A DNA stretch of 40,017 nt from Nitrosomonadales bacterium (GTDB taxonomy: Bacteria; Pseudomonadota; Gammaproteobacteria; Burkholderiales; Gallionellaceae): contig JACPYR010000025.1 in assembly GCA_016195965.1 (NCBI GenBank), forward strand, positions 1 to 40,017, given 5' to 3'. Below, one piece after another: positions 1 to 8,900 of the stretch; within the stretch, counting starts at the first letter, position 1; each line of letters opens with the position of its first letter. The notes below the pieces were generated by a model that was not told where the DNA came from, made no database searches, and saw only the letters and a list, made by a program, of their open reading frames with translations. A program made the translations under genes and the position numbers.

Positions 1-66
1 CCTCTCCCGATGGGCGAGGGAGTCTAAGCTCCCCTCTCCCGCCGGGAGAGGGTTGGGGTGAGGGAG
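1..66. repeat. Dispersed CTCCC/GGGAG hairpin repeat lying inside the mfd reading frame
   Basis: The sequence carries several inverted copies of CCTCTCCC and GGGAGAGG, for example CCCTCTCCCGCCGGGAGAGGG around 33-53. This resembles the CTCACCCCAACCCTCTCCC-type repeat common in proteobacterial intergenic DNA. Here it continues the mfd frame without a stop. Its left boundary is cut by the window edge. Confidence 0.7.
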
Positions 67-1087
67 CGCTCGAAGCAATAACATCCAGCCGTGCAAACTC
101 TTTCAAGCGTATGAAGAATTGCTCCGCATCCATAAACAGCTCGTGCGGTTCCAGCAGCGGGCGCTGCGGGTCGCCCCTGAGCAGGTTGTAGCGCGCCGCC
201 GCATCCTGGGCGAAGGTGGCGATCGCTTCGTTGACCTCGTGATGCAGGCACAGCGTGGAGTGTTTGGGCAGATAATCGAACAGTGTCGCGGTGCGCTCGA
301 AAAACAGCGGCAGGTAATATTCGATGCCCGCCGGTGCATTGCCCTTGCTGACGTTTTTGTAGATATGCGAACGGGAGGGGTCGCCCTCGAAGCGTTCGCG
401 GAAGTTCTGGCGGAAGCGTTGCTGCCCGGCGTCGTCGAGCGGAAATTCGCGCGCGGGCAGCAGGCGGATTTCCGGCACAGGGTACAGGGTGCGCTGCGTA
501 TCCACATCGAAGGTGGCGATGGTTTCGATCTCGTCGTCGAACAGATCGATGCGGTAGGGCAGCACGCTGCCCATCGCGAACAGATCGATGATGCCGCCGC
601 GCACGCAATATTCGCCGGGCGACAGCACCTGCTGCACATGGTTGTAGCCGGCTAAGGTCATCTGTTCGCGCAGCTTGGACAGGTCCAGCTTTTCGCCGCG
701 CTTCAGGAAAAAGGTGAAGGCCGCGAGGTATTCGACCGGGGGCAGCGGATACAGCGCGGTGGTCACCGGCACCACGATCACGTCGGATGAGCCGGTGCGG
801 ATGTGGTGCAAGGTGGCGAGCCGCTCGGAGATCAAATCCTGGTGCGGCGAGAAATGGTCGTAGGGCAGCGTTTCCCAGTCAGGCAGCAAATGCACGCGCA
901 GTTTTGGCGCGAAGAACGGGATTTCCTCCACCAGCCGCTGCGCTTCCAGCGCATTCGCGGCGATGATAACCAGCGGAGAACCGGCTAAAGGAGAAGCTTT
1001 TTCTGCGAATTGCGCCAGCGCCAGCGCATCGCTGGAACCGTGCAGCTGGCTGTAGCGCGGGCGGGGATGTTTGGATGTGAACAGCAT
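1..1087 (-). CDS. mfd: Transcription-repair coupling factor Mfd, N-terminal part (runs off the window)
   Basis: Open frame from an ATG at 1087 (minus) to the window edge, about 362 residues with no stop. The product would displace RNA polymerase stalled at DNA lesions and recruit UvrA. The visible part is the UvrB-like N-terminal module: LPDWETLPYD near residue 60, HQDLISERL, then SPGEYCVRGGIIDLF, a typical Mfd/UvrB signature, followed by the region leading to RPLLEPHELF and FFIRLKEFARLD. The RecG-like translocase motor lies outside the window. The last roughly 20 visible residues (PSPQPSPGGRGEL and on) are encoded by a dispersed CTCCC/GGGAG repeat read in frame, which is unusual in this protein. 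The gene diverges from ispD. Identification is firm; the full length and the true extent of the repeat insertion cannot be seen. Confidence 0.9.
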   Translation of the reverse strand, partial: MLFTSKHPRPRYSQLHGSSDALALAQFAEKASPLAGSPLVIIAANALEAQRLVEEIPFFAPKLRVHLLPDWETLPYDHFSPHQDLISERLATLHHIRTGSSDVIVVPVTTALYPLPPVEYLAAFTFFLKRGEKLDLSKLREQMTLAGYNHVQQVLSPGEYCVRGGIIDLFAMGSVLPYRIDLFDDEIETIATFDVDTQRTLYPVPEIRLLPAREFPLDDAGQQRFRQNFRERFEGDPSRSHIYKNVSKGNAPAGIEYYLPLFFERTATLFDYLPKHSTLCLHHEVNEAIATFAQDAAARYNLLRGDPQRPLLEPHELFMDAEQFFIRLKEFARLDVIASSAPSPQPSPGGRGELRLPRPSGE

Positions 1088-1175
1088 GAGGAATTGAGAC
1101 TAAGGGTTGCGGCTAATCATAAGACGCGCATTATATGCCAAGCGCATGAACACGCTTTTAATTTACAATTCGCCC

Positions 1176-1856
1176 ATGCCTGAATTTCACGCCCTGGTTC
1201 CCGCCGCCGGTTTTGGTTCCCGGATGGGCGGCGAATTGCCCAAACAATATCTGCCGCTGGCAGGTCAGCCTATGATCGCGCACGCGCTGGATACGTTATG
1301 TGCCAGCCCGGATATTTCCACAGTGTTCGTGGTGCTGGCTCCCGGTGACACCTTATTCCACACCTATGACTGGTCTCGTTTCGGCGACAAGTTGCAGCCG
1401 TTGTTTTGCGGTGGCGAGAGGCGTTCAGATACCGTGCTGAACGGCTTGCTGGCATCCGAACTGGAACCGGACGATTGGGCGTTGGTGCACGATGCGGCGC
1501 GTCCTTGTTTGACGCAGGCGCATCTGGCCAGGCTGATCGCGGAATTGCGCGACGATATGGTGGGCGGCATCCTGGCCGTGCCGGTGGCGGACACCTTGAA
1601 GCGCGCCGACGATCTGGGGCGCATTGCGCACACCGAAGAACGCGCGGGACTGTGGCAGGCGCAGACGCCGCAGATGTTCAGGGCCGAACTGCTGGTGCAG
1701 GCGTTGCAGCAATGCCGAACCGTGACCGACGAGGCCTCGGCTATCGAGGCGCTGGGCTTGCATCCCAAGCTGGTATCGGGCGATTCGAGCAATTTTAAGG
1801 TGACTTACCCGCAGGACTTGTTGCTTGCTGAGTTGTTGTTAAAGGCTAAAAACTGA
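1176..1856 (+). CDS. ispD: 2-C-methyl-D-erythritol 4-phosphate cytidylyltransferase
   Basis: Third step of the non-mevalonate isoprenoid pathway: it transfers CMP from CTP to methylerythritol phosphate in the cytoplasm. The product of about 226 residues starts [18 protein letters not shown], with the nucleotide-binding [10 protein letters not shown] and PKQYLPL signatures. It continues with LVHDAARPC and ends with the [11 protein letters not shown] and [14 protein letters not shown] motifs of IspD. In-frame ATGs exist at 1107 and 1146. The start at 1176 is chosen because it aligns with the usual family start, although no clear Shine-Dalgarno precedes any of them. ispF follows after a hairpin repeat, the usual ispDF pairing. 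IspD and IspF act two steps apart in the same pathway. Confidence 0.95.
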   Translation: MPEFHALVPAAGFGSRMGGELPKQYLPLAGQPMIAHALDTLCASPDISTVFVVLAPGDTLFHTYDWSRFGDKLQPLFCGGERRSDTVLNGLLASELEPDDWALVHDAARPCLTQAHLARLIAELRDDMVGGILAVPVADTLKRADDLGRIAHTEERAGLWQAQTPQMFRAELLVQALQQCRTVTDEASAIEALGLHPKLVSGDSSNFKVTYPQDLLLAELLLKAKN

Positions 1857-1865
1857 AATCTTTAA

Positions 1866-1968
1866 TCCGCAGATTTCGCAGATTACACAGATTATGTATT
1901 CATGCGATGGCGAGTGGGGATGTTAGTTTCAAGTGTGTTTAATCTGCGTTCATCTGCGAAATCTGCGG
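1866..1968. repeat. Hairpin repeat of the CGCAGATT type between ispD and ispF
   Basis: The left arm (1866-1893) reads CCGCAGATTTCGCAGATTAC and on. The right arm (1940-1968) is its reverse complement with a few changes. Each arm is built of roughly 10-base units containing CAGATT. The same family appears at 15632-15734 and, as a left arm only, at 19808-19838. It could fold into a long hairpin in the ispD-ispF transcript and uncouple the two genes; that role is inference. Confidence 0.7.
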
Positions 1969-1997
1969 ACGGATGTTTTGTTTGAGGTGTTGCAGCT

Positions 1998-2471
1998 ATG
2001 CGTATTGGACAGGGTTACGATGTACATCAGCTGGTAACGGGTCGCCGGTTGGTTATTGGGGGCGTGGATATCCCATATGAAAAAGGCCTGCTCGGACATT
2101 CCGACGCGGACGTGCTGCTGCATGCGATCTGCGACGCGTTGCTGGGCGCCGCTGCACTGGGCGACATCGGCAGGCATTTCGCAGACACCGACGCCAAGTT
2201 CAAGAACATCGACAGCCGCATCCTGTTGCGCGAGACGCTGCATCTGGTGCGCGAGCAGGGCTATCGCGTAGGCAACGTCGATGCGACCATTGTTGCCCAG
2301 GCACCGAAAATGGCGCCGCATATTTTTCAGATGGTGGAGAACATCGCAGCCGATTTGCGTATTGAGAAAGGTGCGGTAAACGTGAAGGCGACCACCACCG
2401 AAAAATTGGGCCTGACCGGGCGCGGCGAAGGCATTGCCGCGCAAGCGGTGGTTCTTTTGCTGGCAGATTGA
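1998..2471 (+). CDS. ispF: 2-C-methyl-D-erythritol 2,4-cyclodiphosphate synthase
   Basis: Cyclises CDP-methylerythritol 2-phosphate with release of CMP, two steps after IspD. The 157-residue product has the family's normal length. It begins [12 protein letters not shown], giving the metal ligands D8 and H10. [19 protein letters not shown] supplies H42, and [20 protein letters not shown] closes the CDP-binding site. The usual FPDTD is FADTD here, a minor change. The stop codon overlaps the ATG of tsaB by one base (TGATG), so the two are probably translationally coupled. Confidence 0.97.
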   Translation: MRIGQGYDVHQLVTGRRLVIGGVDIPYEKGLLGHSDADVLLHAICDALLGAAALGDIGRHFADTDAKFKNIDSRILLRETLHLVREQGYRVGNVDATIVAQAPKMAPHIFQMVENIAADLRIEKGAVNVKATTTEKLGLTGRGEGIAAQAVVLLLAD

Positions 2472-3151
2472 TGCGCATTCTGGCTTTAGATACTTCCACT
2501 GAATATTGTTCGGTCGCGCTGTGGCAGGATGGCGCGGTTATGGAGCGTTGCGAGCTGGTCGGGCAGAAGCATTCCGAAGTGTTGATCGCGATGCTGGATG
2601 CCTTGTTAAAGGATGCGGGATTGAGGGTGCAGGATATGGACGGCATCGCCTTCGGCAAAGGCCCCGGGTCATTCACCGGCGTGCGCATCGCGTGCGGTGC
2701 GGTGCAGGGTCTGGCGCTAGGGGTTGGTTTTCCGGTGGCTGGCGTGTGCACGCTGGAGGCGTTGGCCCAGGCTTCCGGCAAGATGCGCGTGATCGCGGCG
2801 CTGGATGCGCGCATGGGCGAAATATATCATGCGGCGTATGAAAAATATGATGGCGGGTGGGACATCGTTGGTGAGCCGAGTTTGTGCAAACCGGAAGATG
2901 CTCCCCGTGTGCCTGGCGCAGACTGGTTCGGTATGGGCAGCGGCTTTGCCGCGCATGGCGAGGCGTTGCAGCTCAGATATGGCGGACAATTGCAGGGCGT
3001 GGATGGCGCAGCCGTGCCGAAAGCGGGTGCGATCGCGCAGCTAGGCGCGGCGCAATTCGCGCTCGGGCTGGGAGCGGATGCTGCGGAAGCCTTGCCCTTG
3101 TATCTGCGCGACAAGGTGGCTTTGAAGACCAGCGAGCGGGAACAGCGCTGA
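2471..3151 (+). CDS. tsaB: tRNA threonylcarbamoyladenosine biosynthesis protein TsaB
   Basis: Inactive-paralogue partner of TsaD in the complex that makes t6A37 on ANN-reading tRNAs. About 226 residues starting [17 protein letters not shown], the ASKHA fold entry strand. The conserved GQKHSEVLIAMLDALL and GKGPGSFTGVRIACGAVQGLA segments follow. The ATG at 2471 is preferred over an in-frame TTG at 2468 because of the TGATG junction with ispF. The stop overlaps the ATG of rimI by one base, so ispF-tsaB-rimI forms a compact translationally coupled run. tsaB next to rimI is a widespread arrangement. Confidence 0.95.
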   Translation: MRILALDTSTEYCSVALWQDGAVMERCELVGQKHSEVLIAMLDALLKDAGLRVQDMDGIAFGKGPGSFTGVRIACGAVQGLALGVGFPVAGVCTLEALAQASGKMRVIAALDARMGEIYHAAYEKYDGGWDIVGEPSLCKPEDAPRVPGADWFGMGSGFAAHGEALQLRYGGQLQGVDGAAVPKAGAIAQLGAAQFALGLGADAAEALPLYLRDKVALKTSEREQR

Positions 3152-3600
3152 TGCGCACGATGACGCTGAGGGATGTCGATGCTGTGCTCGCCATCGAGCA
3201 GGCTGTGCAGGCCTATCCGTGGACGCGCGGCAATTTCACCGATGCGCTGGATCACGGCTATCTGTGTTGCGTGGACGATACCGGCGGCGAGATAAGCGGC
3301 TATGCGATATTGATGCCGGTGCTGGACGAAGCCGAGCTGCTGAATATCGGTGTGGCAGCCGCGCAGCAGCGCAAGGGAGTGGGGCGGGCGATGCTGCTGG
3401 AAATGCTGGATCTGGCGTGTAAAAAAAATTTGCTGCGCGTGTTTCTCGAAGTGCGTTCCTCCAATGTCGCCGCGCTGGCGTTGTACCGCAGTGCGGGATT
3501 CGGCGAGATCGGTTTGCGGCGCGGTTATTATCGGAATGTTGACGGCAGCGAAGATGCGATCACGATGGCGTGTGACTTGGTGGGTGAGCTAGATGGATAG
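3151..3600 (+). CDS. rimI: Ribosomal protein S18-alanine N-acetyltransferase
   Basis: GNAT-fold acetyltransferase that uses acetyl-CoA to modify the N-terminus of ribosomal protein S18. The 149-residue product, close to the family's usual length, has the acetyl-CoA pyrophosphate loop in VAAAQQRKGVGRAMLLEML (Q/R-x-x-G-x-G/A). The RimI hallmarks LEVRSSNVAALALYRSAGF and RRGYYRN follow, and AYPWTRGNF sits near the start. The ATG at 3151 overlaps the tsaB stop; an ATG at 3160 is possible. The 3' end overlaps the next gene by 8 bases. Confidence 0.93.
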   Translation: MRTMTLRDVDAVLAIEQAVQAYPWTRGNFTDALDHGYLCCVDDTGGEISGYAILMPVLDEAELLNIGVAAAQQRKGVGRAMLLEMLDLACKKNLLRVFLEVRSSNVAALALYRSAGFGEIGLRRGYYRNVDGSEDAITMACDLVGELDG

Positions 3601-4450
3601 AAACGAAGCAATGCTGCGCGAGTTGAACCTGTATCCTCAGTGGAAGCTGCGCAGCCACAATGTTGCCGTGGTGAAAGAATCTGCGCCTGAGCCAAATGGA
3701 GTGGGTGTCAATGCGGTAGCTCCAACAGTTGCTGCAATGATAGAGCCAATAAGCAGGGTGGGAGAAGCCGATAGACAACGACCCGCGATGGGGATATCGG
3801 AACCTGTCCCGAGAGAAGCCAGTCCTGAGCCTGGTCGAAGGGTCGAAGGACACAGCTCACCATCCGGCATGAGTGCGGAGACTGCAAACTTCGATTGGCC
3901 GCAGCTAAAGGCTGCCGTGCATAACTGCACCGCCTGCAAGCTGCGCGCAGGATGTACGCAGACGGTGTTCGGTGTGGGCGACGAGCGGGCCGACTGGCTG
4001 TTTGTCGGCGAAGGACCGGGTGCGGACGAGGACGCGCTGGGTGAACCGTTCGTGGGCCAAGCGGGCAAACTGCTGGACAACATGCTGATGGCGATCAAGC
4101 TGAAGCGCGGCAATAAAGTGTATATCGCCAACATCGTCAAATGCCGTCCGCCCGGCAACCGCACGCCGGAAGCGGACGAGATTGCCGCCTGCATGCCTTA
4201 TCTGGAGCGCCAGATTGCGCTGATCCAGCCCAGGGTGATCGTCGCGCTGGGCAAGGTCGCCTCGAATGCGCTATTGGCTAAAGATGCTACGCTGGCCAGT
4301 CTGCGCGGTCAGTTGCACGATTTTCACGGTACCCCTTTGGTCGTGACTTATCATCCCGCCTATCTGCTGCGCACCCCATCCGAAAAAGCCAAGGCCTGGC
4401 AGGATTTGTGTCTGGCCGTCGAAACGCTGGCTGACAATAGTATACGTTGA
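3593..4450 (+). CDS. Uracil-DNA glycosylase, family 4 (Fe-S cluster type)
   Basis: Removes uracil from DNA to start base excision repair. In the 285-residue product the catalytic domain begins near residue 103. Cysteines 112 and 115 (CTAC), 184 (VKCRPP) and 200 match the C-x2-C ... C-x15-C pattern of the 4Fe-4S cluster. [20 protein letters not shown] (139-158) is the catalytic loop, and YHPAYLLR (253-260) is the DNA-intercalation/active-site motif. Residues 1-100 form a low-complexity extension. [14 protein letters not shown] near the N-terminus resembles the short docking tail seen on betaproteobacterial homologues. Residues about 70-87 are encoded by a dispersed repeat (separate entry). The gene overlaps rimI by 8 bases. 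Confidence 0.9.
   Translation: MDRNEAMLRELNLYPQWKLRSHNVAVVKESAPEPNGVGVNAVAPTVAAMIEPISRVGEADRQRPAMGISEPVPREASPEPGRRVEGHSSPSGMSAETANFDWPQLKAAVHNCTACKLRAGCTQTVFGVGDERADWLFVGEGPGADEDALGEPFVGQAGKLLDNMLMAIKLKRGNKVYIANIVKCRPPGNRTPEADEIAACMPYLERQIALIQPRVIVALGKVASNALLAKDATLASLRGQLHDFHGTPLVVTYHPAYLLRTPSEKAKAWQDLCLAVETLADNSIR
3817..3852. repeat. Dispersed TCCTGAGCC/GGTCGAAGG repeat inside the uracil-DNA glycosylase gene
   Basis: The core AGTCCTGAGCCTGGTCGAAG followed by GGTCGAAGGAC closely resembles the GTCCTGAGCCTGTCGAAGGAC repeat scattered through many beta- and gammaproteobacterial genomes. It is read in frame as [11 protein letters not shown] in the linker before the catalytic domain, so it adds protein sequence without breaking the gene. 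Confidence 0.65.
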
Positions 4451-4456
4451 CACTGC

Positions 4457-4665
4457 TTAAGGGCACTTCTAAAAATCCACATTTCATCCCAACTGATAGA
4501 ACTACTAGCCATTCCACTAAGCTGCCAAACAACGGCAGCCAAGTGGCTGGTTATACTGTGTTGCGAAAAACATTTCTTGCTTACATATCACACATATGCG
4601 GCGCGGCGAAATTTTTTTCGCGCCTTGTATTTGGGCGAACTCTGAATTTTTAGAAATGCCCTTAA
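4457..4665. mobile_element. MITE-like element, 209 bp, with 20-bp terminal inverted repeats
   Basis: The left end (4457-4476, TTAAGGGCACTTCTAAAAAT) is the reverse complement of the right end (4646-4665) with one mismatch. The ends could also be read as a TTAA target duplication flanking 16-bp repeats. There is no coding capacity for a transposase. Inside lie a 62-bp hairpin sequence at 4493-4554 that recurs at 20004-20065, and an AT/GC palindromic patch around 4600-4625 (GGCGAAATTTTTTTCGCGCC). It fills most of the 284-base gap between the glycosylase gene and the next gene. A non-autonomous transposon relic is the simplest reading; the mobilising family is not identified. Confidence 0.6.
4493..4554. 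repeat. 62-bp dispersed hairpin sequence, copy 1 (inside the MITE-like element)
   Basis: Starts CTGATAGAACTACTAGCC and ends GGCTGGTTAT. It matches 20004-20065 over the same length with 6 differences by my count. The imperfect arms CCATTCCACTAAGCTGCC and GGCAGCCAAGTGGCTGG pair around a short AAACAAC loop. Confidence 0.7.
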
Positions 4666-4734
4666 TAAAGTTGAGATTTTTACTATGGCATGATAGCGTT
4701 TACGCATGACGCATAAAAGCGCAACGGGTGAATC

Positions 4735-5958
4735 ATGCAAAAGTGGCTTCCCGGCAACATAAAATTATTGCTGGCACTACTGGTACTGGCGCTAGTGTTG
4801 GCGTGGGTGCAGCGCAATCATGCCCAGCCAACCATCAAGATCGGTGTGCTGCATTCCTTGACGGGCACGATGGCCACCAGCGAAACGCCGCTGGTAGATG
4901 CGGTGCGGCTGGCGGTGGAAGAGACCAATCAAGCGGGCGGGGTGTTGGGGCGGCAGATCGAGATGATAGTCGCGGACTGCCGTTCGGATGCAAGCTACTG
5001 CGCGCAGCAGGCGGAGAAGCTGATCGCACAGGATGGGGTGCAAGCCCTGTTCGGCTGCTGGACATCGGCCTGCCGCAAGGAAGTAAAAGCCGTCGTCGAA
5101 AAACACCACCACCTGTTTTTCTATCCTTTGCAATATGAAGGGCTGGAGCAATCTCCCGACATCATCTATACCGGCGCGGCACCCAACCAGCAACTCATCC
5201 CGATGGTAACCTGGGCGCTACAGCAGCGCGGCAAGCGCGCCTACCTGATCGGATCGGATTATGTGTATCCGCACACGGCGAACCAGATCGTCAAAAAGTT
5301 ATTGCAGGCGCAGAATGGGCAACTGGTGGCGGAACGTTATGTGCCGCTGGGCGGGCAGGATATGGATGCGATCGCAAGCGAGATCGCCAGGCAGCGCCCG
5401 GATTTTGTGCTGAACACCTTGAACGGAGACAGCAACGTGTATTTTTTCCGTGCGCTGCAAAAAGCGGGTATACGCGCCGACAACATCCCGGTGTTTTCCA
5501 CCAGTATCGGCGAGCCAGAATTGGCTGAGATCGGGCCGGAGCAGGTGGCTGGGCATTATGCGGCGTGGAATTATTTTCAGAGCATACAGAGCGATGCCAA
5601 TCGCGATTTCATCGAGCATTTTCGCCACCGATTCGGATCGCAGCGGGTGCTGGGCGATCCGATGGAAGCGGCTTATATCGGCGTGTGCTTGTGGGTGAAT
5701 GCCCTGCGCGAGGCGGATGCCCCGGATATAGCTTCCGTCAAGGCCGAGTTGATAATGCAGACACTGGTTGGACCGGAAGGCATCGTGGCGGTGGATGAAG
5801 ATACACAGCATCTGTGGAAGCCGGTGCGTATCGGTCGTGCGCGCACCGACGGTCAGTTCGAGATCGTCTGGCAATCCGGGCGCAGCGTCGCGCCTGCTCC
5901 GTTCCCGTTTTTCGTTCCGTATGAACAGCGTGCAGCATTGTCGGGGAGCACGCGATGA
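4735..5958 (+). CDS. Urea/short-chain amide-type periplasmic binding protein, signalling partner of the next gene
   Basis: A 407-residue type I periplasmic binding protein. An N-terminal hydrophobic stretch (residues 9-26) acts as signal or anchor, then TIKIGVLHSLTGTMATSE opens the ligand-binding fold. GCWTSACRKEVKAVVEKHHH, LFFYPLQYEGLE, YTGAAPNQQLIPMV and GSDYVYPHTANQI match the UrtA/FmdD/AmiC group, which binds urea or short amides. No permease or ATPase genes follow. Instead the stop codon overlaps the ATG of a GGDEF-EAL gene (ATGA). The protein therefore probably presents a small amide or amino-acid-like ligand to that receptor rather than feeding a transporter; this is inference. AACGGGTGA lies just upstream as a likely ribosome site. 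The ligand cannot be assigned. Confidence 0.85.
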   Translation: MQKWLPGNIKLLLALLVLALVLAWVQRNHAQPTIKIGVLHSLTGTMATSETPLVDAVRLAVEETNQAGGVLGRQIEMIVADCRSDASYCAQQAEKLIAQDGVQALFGCWTSACRKEVKAVVEKHHHLFFYPLQYEGLEQSPDIIYTGAAPNQQLIPMVTWALQQRGKRAYLIGSDYVYPHTANQIVKKLLQAQNGQLVAERYVPLGGQDMDAIASEIARQRPDFVLNTLNGDSNVYFFRALQKAGIRADNIPVFSTSIGEPELAEIGPEQVAGHYAAWNYFQSIQSDANRDFIEHFRHRFGSQRVLGDPMEAAYIGVCLWVNALREADAPDIASVKAELIMQTLVGPEGIVAVDEDTQHLWKPVRIGRARTDGQFEIVWQSGRSVAPAPFPFFVPYEQRAALSGSTR

Positions 5959-8900
5959 AAATCTCCACGCGCCTGTTGTTGCTGTTCATGCTGTTGGCCG
6001 TGCTGCCGCTGGCGCTGTTCAGCTATTTCAACCTGCAACAGGATGAGGCATCGTTGCGTGCAGAGGCGCTGGGCAGGATGTCCCGCCTCGCCGACAAGAA
6101 GGTGATCCAGATCAGGAGTTATCTGGGGGAGCGTGTCCAGGATGTGGGTTTCCTGGCGCGCGGTCCTCTCGCAATGGGAGCGATAAACGTGTTGCCCGAT
6201 ATTTATCTATCCGGAAGATTACATGGGCCGGCCTATGCACGCGAAGATGCGCTGACGCGCAACTATTTCAGCCGCTATGTGGAAGAGAGTGGTTTGTTCT
6301 ACGATGTGTTCCTGATCACCACGCAAGGGGAAATCGTCTATACCCAGAAGCACGAGGCCGATTTCGCCACCAACCTGATGACGGGCCCTTGGAGCGAATC
6401 GCAGCTGGCGCAGGCGTTCCGCAATTCGCGTATGACGCTGGAGCCCGTGATCTCGGACTATGAGTTCTACGCGCCATCGTCAGCACCGGCGCTATTCATC
6501 GCGGCACCCATCATGGTGGACGGAAAGTTCAGGGGCGTGTTCGCGGTGCAACTCGGCAACGCGGCTTTCTATCGTGTGGCCAGGGATGCCACCGGGCTGG
6601 GGCAAAGCGGCGAGGCGGTGTTCGCCCAGCGTGACGGCGATGGCGTGTTGCACACCACGCCGCTTAAATACAAAGACGATGCCGCACTGAAATTCCGCGT
6701 GCAACATCACGTGAATGGTGAAAATGCAATGTTTCGAGCAGTTTCCGGCGAATCGGGGGTTGGCATGAGGCAGGATTATCGCGGCAAGCAGACCGTAGCC
6801 GCATGGCGCTATCTGCCGGAGCTGGGCTGGGGCATGGTGGTCAAGATGGATGCGGATGAAGTGCTTGCGCCCATCGGTCGACAACGGATGCTGACACTGG
6901 AAGCGTTACTGGGTTTGCTGTTGTTGGCCGGGTTGGCCGCGTATTTTTTTGGGCGCCAGATCAGTGAGCCACTGAAGAGTCTGGCGCAGACCGTGGGCGA
7001 AATGGCGATGGGAAACTTGAACAGGCGCGCGAACGAATCTGCTCCCGGCGAACTGGGATTGTTTGCGCAGGCGTTCAACCGCATGGCCGAAAACCTGCAA
7101 GGGCTATACCGCGTGCAGGAGGAGCGGATCGAGGAGCGCACCCGCGAATTGCATGCCGCCAATGAGCAATTGCAGATGGAAATCAATGTGCGCAAGCAGT
7201 CCATGATGAAGTTGCAGGAAAACGAGGAAAGCTTAAGGCTGGTTTTGGAGCAGGCGCTGGATGCGGTCATCATCATGGACGAGGAAGGCCGGGTGGCCGA
7301 GTGGAATGGCGAGGCGGCGCGCATTTTTGGGTTTCGGCGCGATGAGGTTATCGGCAAGGAGTTGGCGGATTTAATCATTCCTCCACCACTTCGCGAGGCG
7401 CATCGGCAGGGAATGCAGAGGCTGCTGGCAACCAACGAGTCGCGCATTATCGGTAAACGTATCGAGGTCAAGGCGATCCGGCGCAATGGCGGGGAGTTTC
7501 CTGTGGAGCTGTCGATTACGAAAATTTATCGCGGTGAGCGGGTGTTATTTAGTGCATTTTTACGGGACATTACCGAGCGCAAACACGCGGAGACGGTATT
7601 GAAAAAGCACAAGAAAGTACTGGATTTGGCCAGCGACGGATTCTGGATGGTCGATATGCAAGGCAATCTGATCGAGGTGAATCAGGCTTATGCCGATATT
7701 TCCGGCTATACGGTGGACGAACTGGTACGCATGTGTATCAGCCAGCTGGAGGCCAAAGAGCAGCCGGAAGCGACCAAGGCGCATATCGAAAAGGTCATGG
7801 CTCAGGGTTACGACAGGTTCGAGACCCGCCATCGCCACAAGCATGGGCATGAGATCGACATTGAGGTGACCGCCAGCTTTTTATCGGAAGCGCAGCAGTT
7901 TGCCGTGTTTTTGCGCGATATCACCGCACAAAAACTGGTTGAAAACAGGTTGCGCGTCGAGGCGGTGGCATTCGAGACACACGAAGGGATCATGGTCACC
8001 GATGCCAACGCGAACATCATCCGCGTCAATCAGGCTTTCCAGCAGATCACCGGTTATGCTCCTGAGGAGGTGGCGGGCAGGAACCCGCGTCTGCTCAGCT
8101 CCGGACGGCATGATAGGGAGTTTTATGCAGGCTTATGGGGCACTTTGTTGGAGCAGGGTACCTGGTCCGGCGAAATTTGGGATAAGCGCAAAAACGGCGA
8201 GATTTATCCGAAGTGGCTGACCATCAGCGCGGTGAAGGATGTCCGGGGCAATACCACCGAGTATGTGGCCATTTTCAGCGATATTACCGCGCGCAAGCGG
8301 GCCGAGGAAGATATCCGCAACCTGGCTTTCTACGACGCGCTGACCGGGCTGCCGAACCGGCGCCTGTTGATGGATCGTGCCCAGTTGGCGCTATCGTTGT
8401 CGGAGCGCAGCCATCATTGCGGTGCGTTGTTGTTCCTCGACATGGATAGATTCAAGACGTTGAACGATACGCTGGGACACGACTTTGGCGACCTGATGCT
8501 GGTCGAGGTGGCGCGGCGCGTTCAGGCGTGCGTGCGCGAAGCCGATACGGTGGCGCGTCTGGGCGGTGATGAGTTCGTGGTGCTGATAGAGGAAATCGGC
8601 GCGAACCTGCAGGAAGCGTCGCAAAAGGTTGCGCTGATCGCCGAGAAGATACGCGCTACGCTGACCCTGCCTTACATGCTGAACGAGCATGAGTATCACA
8701 GCTCGACCAGCATCGGGGTGTGCATGTATCGCGGCCATAGCGAGCCGGTGGATGTCCTGATGAAACATGCGGACATGGCGATGTACCAGGCCAAGGATTC
8801 CGGGCGCAACGCGGTGCGTTTCTTTGATCCATTGATGCAACAGGCGGTAGAGGCGCATGCGGAACTGGAAGCGGATTTGCGCGGCGCGTTGCCGAACCGG

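Noticed and set aside
4447..4653. 68-codon ORF within the MITE-like element
   Set aside because: It runs through the terminal repeat and hairpin sequence and encodes nothing like a transposase.
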